From: Liolophura sinensis
Taxonomy: Eukaryota; Mollusca; Polyplacophora; Chitonida; Chitonidae
NCBI RefSeq assembly: GCF_032854445.1
Contig: NC_088298.1
Span: 16,695,976-16,759,975, forward strand
Direction of reading: 5' to 3'
Length of the DNA: 64,000 bases
The notes under the pieces were generated by a model. The model saw only the letters and a program-made list of their open reading frames with translations. It did not search any database and had not been told where the DNA came from. Within the stretch, counting starts at the first letter, position 1. The number at the start of each line of letters is the position of its first letter. The position numbers and the translations under genes are program-made. This document shows, piece by piece, positions 23,272 to 34,288 of the stretch.

Positions 23272-23658
23272 TTGTACATTATTCTTCCACCTGTTGTGGC
23301 TTTGCATTTTTATTTTCAACAAAGCAGGAGAATGCAGCCTCAGTTGAGAGATGCTGAACTGAATAAATCTTTTAAAAACAAGATCATGGGCTGCTATCAA
23401 ATGACGTCTTGTTCTGTGCCAATGCTAATTTTTGTCAGTAAAGTACACGCAGGAAAACGCAGTCTTAGGTGGGTTAATGAACTACATAAGTCTTTCAAAG
23501 ACCAGATTATGGGTTGTTATCAAATGAAGTTTTGTACTGTGTCAGTGCTTTTGAGAACAGGAAATGTTCCGTTATTCCCTCCGTTCGCCTGGATAATGGA
23601 TAGGCTGCATGGTGACAAAAGTTATCTGGCTGTACGTGTATTACGTAATGCCGTGTAG
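23272..23658 (+). other. ORF with an internal 123-bp direct repeat
   Basis: An open frame of about 128 codons contains two copies of a ~24-residue segment, roughly residues 30-53 and 71-94, both with the core KSFK--IMGCYQM. The DNA copies lie 123 bp apart (TATCAAATGA at 23395 and 23518). Of about 15 codon differences between copies, 7 are third-position and synonymous. The others fall at first or second positions. That hints at past coding constraint but is weak. The 3' part overlaps repeat K, so this may be transposon coding sequence. I do not recognise the protein, and no in-frame ATG context or splice site decides its ends. Confidence 0.3.
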
Positions 23659-23820
23659 AGAAGACTGGTTCGATATTGCGGTCCAGAAAAATCGACCGAA
23701 CCCTTTCAGTCTGTGTCGTCTTTGCTCGATGCATTCATTGTTTTCCTGTGACAAAGACATCCACAGCGACTCATTTCATAAGAAAATTTATCAGTGATTC
23801 GTGTAGGTTTACTCCCCATT
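23545..23820 (+). repeat. repeat K, copy 2
   Basis: TTTGAGAACAGGAAATGTTC, GACTGGTTCGATATTGCGGT and GACTCATTTCATAAGAAAAT match blocks at 31485-31680 in order. It also resembles 8690-8905. Confidence 0.7.
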
Positions 23821-24254
23821 CTTTGCACAAACACTCTGTCTTCCTTAGTTGAGCAAGTTTGAACACATATCCAAAGAAAGTTTTAAACATAAACGGGTAT
23901 AACTTGTGCAGAACTTTGTAGGGAGGCGTTGTATGCGATTTTGCGAAGAGCATTCACCCCGATGACACACTGTGCTCAGCTAAAGCCGACAAGGTTTGGT
24001 AACTTTAGAGCGAACAAGCAATACTGCTCTTTCAGTGACTTCCGGTAGTCGTGCATAATTTGGTGTTTTCGAAGTAGTTTTCACTAATAGTTAATATGAT
24101 ATCAGTTCCGGGTTGTGCAGAGCAGCATTATGATCATTTCTTTGATTAATACCGATACTCTTCTGGCCAAGGTAACATAATAAGTCCAGGAAAAAGAACG
24201 CATATCTTTATGGATGGAACTGAGTTATTTTATTTCTAAGGCGAAGACACTTAA
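23821..24254. other. unannotated gap
   Basis: No supported feature. Confidence 0.45.
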
Positions 24255-24255
24255 G

Positions 24256-24442
24256 AAGGACCTCCGTGACCGAGGGGTTTAGGACGCTAGCACAGGGCGA
24301 TGACCTAGGAGCCTCTCACCAGTGCGGTCGCTCTGAGTTCAAGTTCAGCTCCTCTTCGGCCGTACGTGGGGAAGTCTACCAGCAGCCTGGTGGTCGTAGG
24401 TTTCCTCCGGGCTCTGCCCGGTTTCGTCCCACCATAATACGA
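24256..24442 (+). mobile_element. SINE-A, 3'-truncated copy with tRNA head
   Basis: The head GACCTCCGTGACCGAGGGGT, the region GTGCGGTCGCTCTGAGTTCA with B-box-like GAGTTCAAGTTCAG, and the body GGTTTCCTCCGGGCTCTGCC are present. Similarity ends near 24442, so the 3' end and tail are lost, which is unusual for LINE-mobilised copies and points to later deletion. Confidence 0.85.
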
Positions 24443-26231
24443 CGACATGACAGTAGTATATTTCTAGATCATGCAGTCTGCCAGTGACAGCTAATTGGCT
24501 GTAGGCATCACTACATGTTTCACAAATTTCTGTGTAAACCATGCTTAAGTTGATGATATGCTCGATTTGAAGTGATTCGAAGCTTACATACTTCTAAGAC
24601 ACACGTTTTGTTCTAAAACAAAACATACAAATAGACCTAGAGAGTGTAATGATACAGCCGTAATTTATAGGTAGAACAAATCTGACAGCCCAGGCACAGT
24701 CACACCGATGCATATTTTTAGAGTCTCCTTTGATTAAAATAGATGATCTTTAATCTTGTGATACAAATCACGCGACCGAGTAACTTTCATCAGAATCGAA
24801 TTTTATGTCCAACAAAGACAAGACAGATTATTCCCAGGGCAATTTTGCGACTTGAGTTGCTTTCCAGCGGCGTTTGTTTCAAAATTGCTCAGGATAGTTT
24901 TGCAGAAAAAAGACCATTGATTACTGTGGACATCCACTGATTGATGATAATTGCGAGACACGACGCCTCGAGTCATCAGTAATTAATAACCAGCAGCCAT
25001 TGAGGTACTTGCCATTATCTCAATGTAAATGTTGAACACACAGAGTCATACGCGCACAATAAAGCCAAGGGGTGTTCTTTCTTTAAAATCAGGATGAAAA
25101 CCACCAATAGTCAAAGGCAACCTTAACCTTTCTGTAACCATGGTCTTTGTTTATGTTAGACATATGGATAATCAACAGCGACACAGTCGCTTTTGTGAGG
25201 TCAAGAGGCCAGAAACACAAATAAGCGATCTCAGCCTTGAAAGTTTTTTCAGGTTAGTTCATAACCACGAAAAGTCAACAGTAACCAGTGTTCTCTAATA
25301 TCAAGTGGGAACACTGATAAATGACAATCTTGTGCTTTTTTCGAATACAGAGTGAAATCAAAAACACAGGTATAACCAACGACAATCTTGTGTTTTTGGT
25401 TGCAGTGAAAACTGTGATAGAATTTATTTCAAGCAGGGATTCTCTGCATGGAAAATCTTTGAATATTTTACTCTCACTTTTAACTGTAAAACTATGTATT
25501 GCTTTGATTAGGTTATATGATTTCAGTTTGGACATAATGCATTTTTTATTTATGTGAATTTTGCACGTAAACCTCAAAAATTAAAAGGAACCGATGTTTA
25601 TTCAAAAATAGCTTACCTTGCATGGCATTGAAACATGTTGTACACTGTAAAAAATAAGCATCAACAAGTGAATGTATTACTTAATTGTGTATAAAAGAAG
25701 GACATTATCTGACGTTGAATTCACAGGAATCCTTCGTTTATTGTAAGATAATGGCCACTATATTAGCATAGAATGTTGACCAGTTGATAAGATGTAATTG
25801 ATACTGATTATTCGCCGATTATCTTAATTTCTAGATGGGGATCTGGTCACCGTATTACTTAATGTCTGGATAATAGTCAGGAACTGTTATACTCATGACA
25901 GGTATTTACTTCTGTACATTCCTGAATACGTTGACTGTAATGGATGCTATTTTTGTATTCGGTACAACGTCCGAATCTGCAAAATCTGCGCGGAACTCTA
26001 AAGCACGCTGGTGTTCTTTGTTTTACTCAGCCTTACCCCGGTCGCCTTAAATAAAATTAGACTTGAATTTGGGTTTTGTTTCGGGAATCTTTGTCAATAA
26101 AAGCTGTAACACTTCAAGAAGTACTTGTTGACATTTAAAAATTGTGATTTTGCTGGCATGAGCGGCTTGTAAAATTCATTTCCTCGGGTCTTTCCTCCAG
26201 ATTGTTTCTTTTTCCCGGTATTATTAATTAA
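24443..26231. other. 1.8 kb without recognisable gene
   Basis: Small ORFs overlap on both strands around 25275-25577; none is supported. A short phrase, GACAATCTTGTG, occurs twice at about 25322 and 25381. Confidence 0.45.
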
Positions 26232-26325
26232 TTGCACTTGAACTCACAGCGACAACATTGGTGAGATGCTCTTGGATCAGTGCGCCGCGTTGGCATGCTA
26301 AACACCTGGGTCATAGAGGCCTCTC
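26232..26325 (-). mobile_element. SINE-A head fragment, inverted
   Basis: CTTGAACTCACAGCGACAAC, TTGGTGAGATGCTC and CTGGGTCATAGAGGCCTC are the reverse complement of the tRNA-like head. The body is absent. Confidence 0.8.
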
Positions 26326-26609
26326 CAAGTACATTTAAAAACACAAAGTCCTTATAGCATTATACGGAAAGGTCGTTTTGTGTTGAAATTTTGTGATTGC
26401 GTCAAATTCAACAGATCCGATGGCTATGTGATACACAAAGAATGTAAGCATTTTTTTTCATATGTTAAACGGCGATACTGTACATGTGTAGCCAAGGTCC
26501 ATGTCAGTCAGTCGTGAGTCAAGAAGGGGCACTTCGTCTATTTCAAAATCCATTTCCAAAAAACCTAAAACACTAGATTCCAAAAGAACTAATATTTAAA
26601 TAATAAATG

Positions 26610-26690
26610 AGCTGACCGCAGCTGAATAAGTGAAATAATCTTGAGTACGGCGTAAAACACCAATGCAATAAATAAATGAAATAGTAAATG
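26610..26690 (+). mobile_element. SINE-A 3' end
   Basis: AATAAGTGAAATAATCTTGA, GTACGGCGTAAAACACCAAT and an (AATA)n tail; the rest is truncated. Confidence 0.85.
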
Positions 26691-26964
26691 AAGCTCTTAG
26701 CATGTACAAGAGAACCAGAGGAACAGTTTTCTCTAATGGAGAGAAGATCGTCTATATTCTAGAAATGGCATCCAAAATCCATAAGTTGGGTTCAAAACAA
26801 AAATAAATAAAGGTATCTCTTTGTCACTTTGTAATAACCACCAATGTGTATACATCCTAACCCATGTTGTATCTAACATTTAATCAGAATTTCGAGCGGA
26901 AAATATCGACCAGTTGCTGTTGACTTCAGTGACAGCAAATACGGCAACGAATCAATCGTATTTT

Positions 26965-27114
26965 ATGCTATTATGTCTAGTATTAGTGCTAACTTTCACG
27001 GGCATCCATCCGCAAATCTGGAACATACCAACTTGTGGACAGGGAATTTGTGGATTTTGCTGCTTCACTTCACGCAAGGATCTAGAGGACAATAAAGCAA
27101 TATCAGCAGCCTAA
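26965..27114 (+). CDS. possible small secreted cysteine-containing peptide
   Basis: A 49-codon frame from the ATG at 26965 starts with a hydrophobic stretch of leucines and valines followed by a small-residue region, which reads like a signal peptide of about 16 residues. After it comes a short segment with four cysteines in the pattern C-x4-C-x2-CC, then a charged, hydrophilic tail and a stop. The frame is open upstream to 26914 without another ATG. It lies about 80 bp before the 19-bp minisatellite. I do not recognise a family. A chance ORF is a real possibility, since no promoter, splice site or homology supports it. The start is chosen because it places the hydrophobic run at the N terminus. 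Confidence 0.25.
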   Translation: MLLCLVLVLTFTGIHPQIWNIPTCGQGICGFCCFTSRKDLEDNKAISAA

Positions 27115-27191
27115 CGATCGTTGAAGACAGCATGTCGTCTATTTATGTTCTTGACATTCGGGAAAGTTCGTCAGTAAACAGAAGATCGATC

Positions 27192-27723
27192 GTTTGCCAT
27201 GGGCACTCCGGTTTACCGTGAGCACTGTTGTTTACCATGGGCACTTCAGTTTACCATGGGCACTCCGGTTTACCGTGAGCACTGCTATTTACCATGGGCA
27301 CTTCAGTTTACCATGGGCACTCCGGTTTACCGTGAGCACTGCTATTTACCATGGGCACTTCAGTTTACCATGGGCACCCCGGTTTACCGTGAGCACTGCT
27401 ATTTACCATGGGCATTTCGGTTTACCATGAGCACCCCGGTTTACCATGAGGACTGCTGTTCACCATGGGCATTTCAGTTTACCGTGAGCACTGCTATTTA
27501 CCATCGGCACTTCAGTTTACCATGGGCACTCCGGTTTACCATGAGCACTGCTGTTCACCATGGGCATTTCAGTTTACCATAAGCACTCCGGTTTACCAGG
27601 GGCACCCCGAGTTACCGTGAGCACTGCTATTTACAATGGGCACTTAAGTTTACAATGGGCACTCTGGTTTACCGTGAGCACTGCTGTTTGCCATGGACAC
27701 TTTAGTTTACCGTAGGCAATACG
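27192..27723 (+). repeat. 19-bp minisatellite, 28 units, with 57-bp higher-order repeat
   Basis: Twenty-eight consecutive 19-bp monomers of the form GTTTACCATGGGCACTCCG fill this interval exactly. Three monomer types, ending CTCCG, CACTGCT and CACTTCA, cycle in order, giving a 57-bp (3 x 19) higher-order unit. The order breaks at one missing first-type unit (monomer 15 to 16) and one extra (monomers 21-22). Later units are more diverged. Because 57 is divisible by three, long ORFs appear in this interval, but they are a product of the repeat. Confidence 0.97.
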
Positions 27724-27863
27724 GTTTTTTCCACTAAAATCGTATGAGAATGAAAATCAATTTTGCCCATAAACAGCAATGCAAAAAAAAATTTGATGTC
27801 AACCTTTCGGATTTGAGGTGAAATTTTGCCATACCACATAGCACAGTCTACATCAATTTAATA

Positions 27864-28121
27864 AAACAGTTACAGCATAGAAAGTAAAACCAGAGCAGCT
27901 ACGACAGTGTGACAGCTGGCGAATTGTCACACGTAACTGGTGAAATACAACCTCTTGTCAATACACCTCAGAGTTTTGTTCTAACTGTTCACGTAAATGC
28001 ATAGATTGTAGCAATTTACACGCCCCCTAGTACCATGGCTTGAACAGAATAAGGTAAAAAAAATGCAGTGATGTTAACTGCAATTTATTAAACGTCACTG
28101 ATATAGAATTACTCAAAATGC
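27864..28121 (+). repeat. repeat C, near full length
   Basis: From TTACAGCATAGAAAGTAAAA to TAGAATTACTCAAAATGC with all internal blocks in order. It leads directly into the tandem array of partial C units. Confidence 0.88.
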
Positions 28122-28129
28122 TAACACTT

Positions 28130-28690
28130 ACAGGCTATGGAGTATATCCAGAGCAGCGACAGCAGTGTGATATTGTGAAAATGGTCACGCGTAACGGGTG
28201 AAATTCAGCCTCTTGTCAAATTACCTCAGCTTAGGCCTTATTCTAAACGTTCATGCAAATGTAATACTAAGTTACATACACACTGGTACCAGTGCTTAAG
28301 TAGCAGAGACAGCAGTGTGATATTGTGCAAATGGTCACATGAAACCGGGTGAAAAAAGGGCTCCTGCCAATCTGTCTTAAGTAGAGCGTTATTCTCACTG
28401 TTCATGCAAATGCTCAAATGATACTAAATTACATACACGCTAACACCAGGGCTTAAGCAGCAGCGATAGCAGTGTGATATTGTGAAAATGGTCACGCGTA
28501 AGGGGTGAAATTCGGCCTCTTGTCAAATTACCTCAGCTTAGGCCTTATTCTAGCTGCTCATGTAAATGCGCAAATGATAACAAATTACACCCCACTCCCT
28601 AGCACCATGGATTAAGCAGAATTAGGTTGAAAGACGCAGTGATGTTAATTGCAAATTTACTGATCTAGAATTACCCAAACTCGGAAAGTA
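28130..28690 (+). repeat. tandem array of three repeat C units
   Basis: Three successive 5' portions of repeat C, each beginning with a GCAGCGAC or GCAGAGAC block, share AGCAGTGTGATATTGTG at 28161, 28311 and 28468, periods of 150 and 157 bp. Units one and two stop at CACTGGTACCAGTGCTTAAG-type sequence; the third continues to the normal 3' end. This is local tandem amplification of a dispersed repeat. Confidence 0.85.
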
Positions 28691-28973
28691 TGAATGTTCT
28701 TTATAACGGATAATGGCGTAAAGAAACCTTTCTTTAGAGATGCGTTGCCAAGGTGTGTTTCCTTAGCATTAAGCGTTTTGGTACATTTTTTGCTTGCATT
28801 TTATTTAAGGGACAGATTCAGGTTAAAAATCATGATCAGAAAAGACTGTTCTGCAAATTTCATGGATTACTTATTCTAAGTTGTTAATCAGAGGGTGTCA
28901 CGGTATGCACGTGGCTTGAGTCAAAGTTAACTTCTGGTTAACTGAAGCCCACCATCAGCCTCCGTGAAATATT

Positions 28974-29221
28974 TTATTTATTTATTTATTTGATTGGTGT
29001 TTTACGTCGTACTCAAGAATATTTCAATGATATAACGGCGGCCAGCATTATGTTGGGAGGAAACCGGGAAGCGCCCGGGGGACACCCACCACCATCCGCA
29101 GGTTGCTGGCAAACCTTCCCACGAGAAAGCCAGCATGAGCTGAACTTCAATTCACAGCGACCGCCTTGGTGAGTTATTACGCTGCCCTAGCGCACTAAAT
29201 AAACTGAGCCACGGAGGCCCC
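28974..29221 (-). mobile_element. SINE-A, nearly full length, with target-site duplication
   Basis: Inverted SINE-A from an (ATTT)n tail through TGTTTTACGTCGTACTC and CGGCGGCCAGCATTATG to the head CTGAGCCACGGAGGCCCC. The flanks are CTCCGTGAAATATT (28960-28973) and CTCCGTAAAATATT (29222-29235), one mismatch. A short deletion removes the GTACGGCCGGAGAG block. Confidence 0.93.
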
Positions 29222-29235
29222 CTCCGTAAAATATT

Positions 29236-30664
29236 AATAAATCGATGATGATTTAGGGGTGTAAACGATTAAAGCCTCCAAGGAGAAAAAGTTGTCAGAG
29301 ACAGTGTTTTTGTAAACTGCAGTGAGATAGTTTGATGATACATTTCCAAGAAAACTAAGCTGTAATTTCAGAAGAGTTAACAATTCTATGGCCTTTACAG
29401 CAAACTCCTGGAAGACATATGATCGTGAGAAATAATTAAGTTACAACACAACATTGCTTACAATTGTGCTTTGTTTGGAAATCTCTTCCTACTTAATAGT
29501 GCCCCAAAGAATGTTCACCTACCTCCGACCTCACCCACCAACAGCTAGTTTTGTCTTTATGCACCCAATGGCCCAACTAGGTCATTTCTAATCACTGACC
29601 AGACACGTTCATGCACATCATTGCTAAACGAGTTGCAAAAAAATATTGTCTGATATTCTTATATTGGCACTCTAATAAATGACATAAAGGTTACGTTGAA
29701 TTTCTGCAATTAAAATCACAGGGATCAAGTGAACAAAACTTAAATACTTTTCTTACAAAGTTTCCTTTTTGACTTAATTTTCATCCTCTAAAAATAAAAA
29801 GATGATCAATATGATAATGTCACATACGTGCTCTACATTCGTGGTCGTCCAGGCCTCAATCAAAAGCTCTCAATCTAAGTTTTTAAGCTGAATAGTAAAC
29901 ATCATACACCTGAAGGCAAATATGGAAAGAGCGTTCAATATCTATGATGATCTGTGTCATAATCGTGTTTAATTCCACTTAGCCTGAGGCTACGGAAAGC
30001 GCAAGATTGTGAGCGAGTTACAATTGAAGAGCGTCTGAGACACCTGGAAAGAAAGTGAGACGGCAAGGCGGGGATTTGGCCAATCGTTGAAACGAGTTGT
30101 CAGAATGACCCTAAAATGAAGACAAGGTCATCAGGAAATCGAAAGTTTACGTGAAGTTTATATATTGTAGGCCTATGTATTTTTGCATTCAATGTAGAAA
30201 AATTCAACGAATTATACCATTAGGTTTTAAATTATCCATCCATTTAAAAATAATAATGAAAGATAGATGAAAGACACATCATGGAAGTCACAAACCAAGA
30301 CTCGAAACCACGACCTCCCTCCCCAAACGCAACAAAGACTGAGTGAATACACTCACTAACTAAAACACAACAACTGCAACACGAGTCAAGCTGATACTTA
30401 TTTCCTAAGTAAGTAACATCGTTTTAACAATAAATGAAGTCATGATCTTAAAAGAAGAATTTACATACAAATTCTGTATAAATTGTAATGGGGGGGGGGG
30501 GAGACGCAGAACTTGTTTTATGTCTACATCAGGACTTGAAAGGTACATAACTGCATAAAAATGACCAAAGTGAAAATCATTAAAGGCATTTTCAGTTGGC
30601 TGTAGCAACTGTAAAGGTACAAAAATTTACACATTACAAACACATATACACTCATATGTTATAT
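29236..30664. other. 1.4 kb without recognisable gene
   Basis: No supported ORF. A G-run of ten lies at about 30490-30500. Confidence 0.45.
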
Positions 30665-30667
30665 GTT

Positions 30668-30895
30668 TTGGCCAAGTGGTTAGAGCGCTAGAGCAACACA
30701 GTTACACAGGAGAGCCCCTCACCATTGCGGTCGCCGTGAGTTTGGCTGGCTTCCTCTCCGGCCGTACGTGGGAAGGTCTGCCAGAAATCGGCAGATGGTC
30801 GTGCGTTTCCCATGGACACTGCCCGTCTTCCCCAACCATTACGTCGTTGTGTCGGTGAAATATGCCTATATATGCCGTAAAACACCAATCATACA
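30668..30895 (+). mobile_element. SINE-A, diverged full-length copy
   Basis: Head GGCCAAGTGGTTAGAGCGC, GCGGTCGCCGTGAGTTTGGC (B box decayed by deletion), body CTCCGGCCGTACGTGGGAAG, tail GCCGTAAAACACCAATCATA. TATATGTTT on both sides may be the target-site duplication. Confidence 0.85.
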
Positions 30896-31454
30896 AATAT
30901 ATAAAATATATGTTTAAGTTGAAAAGTAGGAAAATGTTATATTATGGGCCTAATCCCTGCTCTACCGACACCTTTGAAATTCGAACTGGAGGTCATGTTG
31001 AAAATACAGACTAAATCCACTGCATCATTGAGAACTGATGACTTCTTCTCTCTTAAGTGTTACCAGATTTATTTGCTATTTACGTAATATTTCTCACAAG
31101 ATACACCTTTGACAACGGATGTTTCAGGTTGGCAGCCTATTTATGGTTTACGAACGGTGTAAGAATGTCGGATCTGACGCTCATATGACTACTACAACGC
31201 CAATGTTTGTGGTATCTTCATTAGTTTAGTCCTAACAAGCAGCTGATAGAACAGGGTAGATTGCCTGGTGATCGCATATTTACGGTATCATACACGTATT
31301 AGCTATAGCTGACAAACCTGCATAACCAAAATATTTCTTAAATAACCGTGGATAAATCGATACTGTGACAATAACGCCAGGTGAGAACTGCATTGCGCCT
31401 GGCCACAACTTTACACACTTTTCCTTCCAACAGAAAATTGCAATCTAGAAGAAA
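30896..31454. other. unannotated gap
   Basis: No gene or repeat recognised. Confidence 0.45.
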
Positions 31455-31715
31455 AGTCGATGCCGTGCATGACGTTATTACGTTTGAGAACAGGAAAGGT
31501 CATGTTATTCTCTCCCGTTGCTGTTATGGTTATCACCAGATCGCGTAAGACTGTAGAAATTGCCTGGTTCGATATTCCTGTCGTGATAGCGCTACGAAAG
31601 CCATTCATCATGGATCAGCCGACTATACCGGTTGGTTTGCCCTCAACAAAGACATAATTAGCGATTCATTTGCTAAGAAAATTAGTCGATGATTTCGGTG
31701 AGCTTACAACCACCC
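31455..31715 (+). repeat. repeat K, copy 3
   Basis: TTTGAGAACAGGAAAGGTCA, GCCTGGTTCGATATTCC and GATTCATTTGCTAAGAAAAT align in order with 23545-23820. Confidence 0.7.
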
Positions 31716-31919
31716 GATCCGATACAACTCGTTGGAAAACACCCATAGCGAAAACAAGCTCTCAGATATTCCAACTAACGGAAAGAAAGCCATTATGTGT
31801 GTATAGAGGTGGGTAAGAGTACATCTATCACAAGGCTAAGCTGGCCAGTACTGGGCATTTCCTCTGCGAAATGGGGAAAAATATTTACATTGAAGAGGAA
31901 ACCTGTTCGTTTGATGACA

Positions 31920-31990
31920 AAATATCCCGGCATAATGATGACCGTCCTGGTATAGGTGAAATATTCTTCAGTACAATGTTATTAAATGCT
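31920..31990 (+). mobile_element. SINE-A 3' fragment next to SINE-B
   Basis: CGGCATAATGATGACCGTCC, GGTGAAATATTCTTCAGTAC and a T/A-rich end, then SINE-B sequence starts within ten bases. Confidence 0.65.
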
Positions 31991-31999
31991 TCCTTGCAG

Positions 32000-32205
32000 C
32001 ACTGAGAGGATAGAGCAAGGAAACAAGATTGGTTGGCCCGGTGTCAGTATAATGTGACTGGGTGGGGTGTCTTGTGTGGTGTCGTGGGCATGATACTTCA
32101 GTAAGGGTAGCACTTTGGCCGAATGGACTCGCCCTACCACAAACATGGGAACCTAATCGTTGTTCGTCGTCATATGACTGAAAAATTGCTAAGCGTGGTG
32201 ACCTA
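32000..32205 (+). mobile_element. SINE-B (type 1), head missing
   Basis: GTTGGCCCGGTGTCAGTATA, GTGACTGGGTGGGGTGTC, GATACTTCAGTAAGGGTAGC, GGACTCGCCCTACC, then ATATGACTGAAAAATTGCTA. It is the same family as 43608-43965, lacking the tRNA head. Confidence 0.85.
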
Positions 32206-32975
32206 AATAGTCACAGTTTGCTGACACCAACCGAGTTAATGCTTATTCCTGGAACGGGGCTTTTATGTATTTATCTAAGTTACGTCGCACATTCTGGACA
32301 ACCGGGTATCTGGTCATATTGGGAAGCACTCAGCTTTTATATACCTTTGCAAAAATATACAAAAGTTTACTTTTATGATTTACATGTTGTACAAAACAAT
32401 GTTACTGCCCCAAAGTTCACATTCGGATACTAGGTTTTGCCAATAGTTTTACTGTAACAGAATGTTAAACCACATGAAATGTAAAAAAAAAAAAATATAA
32501 AAATTTTAAAGTACTTCTAGCTGTATCAAATTTTCCTTCCCACAAAATCGATCATGATTTTATAAATTTAAACTACTAGTATATGTACTTGCGCAATGTA
32601 CATAATTGTGTTATTGATTTGCTACCGTACAGTTTTCCATGTTGCAGATGTTTCAACAACAAAACATTTTGATACTGTCACGTAATATTTCATAACTATG
32701 ATACACGGTCGGCAAAATGCCATAAATCTTCGTTTAGCCGAGCAAAGTGCATCACTTCGGGGAATTTGTAAGTTAAATGCCCGTGTTTAAATCAAAAACA
32801 CTATCGCTTACAGTGTCAAGTGTTCTGTAGTTATCAAACTGTCTTCGTATTAAAATATTGTCTACAAGGCACTTTCAACTCAAATGTATAAAAATAGCCA
32901 ATGTGTTGCATGGCAACAATGTATAAAAAATCAAGTTTTCATCAGCGCGTTAAAATACTATGGGGGAGGGGGGAG
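32206..32975. other. unannotated gap
   Basis: No gene recognised. An A-rich run of about 13 lies at 32487-32499. Confidence 0.45.
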
Positions 32976-32977
32976 GA

Positions 32978-33180
32978 GGCTTTGTGGTTTAGTTGGTTAG
33001 CGCGCTAGTGCAGCCTAATAACCCCCGAAGCCTCTCACCAATGCGGTCGCTGTGAGTTCAAGTCCAGCTGATGCTGTCTTCCTCTCCGGCCGTAAGTGGA
33101 AAGGTCTTCCAACAACCTGCAAATGGTTGTGGGTTTTCTCCGCCGTCGTATATATATTGTTGAGTAAAATAAATACTGTC
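32978..33180 (+). mobile_element. SINE-A with intact-looking A and B boxes, body deleted
   Basis: TGGTTTAGTTGGTTAGCGCG (A box) and GTGAGTTCAAGTCCAGCTG (B box), then GCCGTAAGTGGAAAGGTC. The GGGCTCTGCCCGG to CATAATGCTG section is missing, so TTTTCTCCGCCGTCGTAT joins directly. Confidence 0.88.
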
Positions 33181-33827
33181 AGTAAAGCACCTCGTTTAAA
33201 AAGTTCAAAACAAGTGAAAAATATATGTGAATATGTGAAACTAACAAGCAGACGCACACATGGAATGTAAGAAGTCATTAATCGCTATAAACGCTTTGAT
33301 GATATTTACTCATGCTGAACAATTCGCCCAATAAATTATCTAGTCACACGAATTATCGATTTATTTAATTATTTAGTGTTTAGCGCTGGACTCAAAATTC
33401 AAAATTTTGAATTGATACGCCAGTAGTTAGTTTGAGTAAACCCACAGCTGGTACGGACATATATCTATCATTGAGGTTGCCGTGACGCCAGCACTCTGGA
33501 CGGATGACCAACCTATGACCCCACTCTACTATACTTGCACAATTACTCGGTTTCGGTCTATTGTTGTAACCCAATACGTCGTATTGTCGGCAATATATTC
33601 TTACAGCTCATTTCCACAGCGGATACTGATTGCGGATCAATCAGTCAGCCTTGAATTCCCCTTGGTCAAGTGTAGTTATTTAAGAAAGCCTAGTCGGAGT
33701 ACACTGACTAGTTGGCTGAACAGTACTTGGATACGCCATAATCCAGGCTGTTAAACCTTTATTCGAAGACCCAGCCGTTCGCTGGAGAGGTGTATAACAG
33801 AATGCAGTGATATTTCTGAACTCGTGA
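33181..33827. other. unannotated gap
   Basis: A segment at 33365-33500 (TTATTTAGTGTTTAGCGC, then GAGGTTGCCGTGACGCC) resembles inverted SINE tails in general layout but is too diverged to assign. No gene recognised. Confidence 0.4.
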
Positions 33828-34075
33828 GGTGGCCTCCTTGGCTCTTTTGGTTAGAGCACAAGCGCAGCGTAATGACGAAGAAGGCTCTCACCAATGACCA
33901 TGCTGGCCTCCTCTCCGGCCGTACGTGGGAAGGTCTGCCAGCAACCCGCGGATTGTTGTAGATTTCTACCAGACTCTGCCCGGTTTCCTCCTACAATAAT
34001 GCTGGCCGCCGTCGTATAAGTGAAGTACGGAGTAAAACACCAATCAAATATATAAAAAATAAATAAATCAACTTG
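33828..34075 (+). mobile_element. SINE-A, nearly full length
   Basis: GGCCTCCTTGGCTCTTTTGG head, a deletion across the B box, then GCCGTACGTGGGAAGGTCTG, GCTGGCCGCCGTCGTATAAG and an AAATAAATAAA tail. SINE-B follows almost at once. Confidence 0.9.
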
Positions 34076-34084
34076 ACAGCGACT

Positions 34085-34288
34085 ATACCTGCAATGAAAG
34101 TGTGGCTTGCTTGTTTGTTTTCGGTAAGGCGTCTCCGTGAAGCAGAACTAGATAAAAGAGCGGAGGAAATCCGTCCTGCAACTTGGAGGCACATTACATG
34201 AACTCTAAGGAGTTCTTCGTCGTAATGTGACTGAAAAATTGTTAAGTACGACGTTAAACCCCAAGCACTCACTCACTCACTCTGCCGC
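34085..34288 (+). mobile_element. SINE-B (type 2), 3' part
   Basis: GGTAAGGCGTCTCCGTGAAG, AAATCCGTCCTGCAACTTGG, AATGTGACTGAAAAATTGTT, AAGTACGACGTTAAACCCC and an (ACTC)n tail. It is the reverse of the elements at 52366 and 58616. Confidence 0.9.

Noticed and set aside
27194-27582. Two long overlapping ORFs in the minisatellite
   Set aside because: They exist because the 57-bp higher-order unit is a multiple of three and lacks stops; all frames share the repeat and none has an independent start or family.
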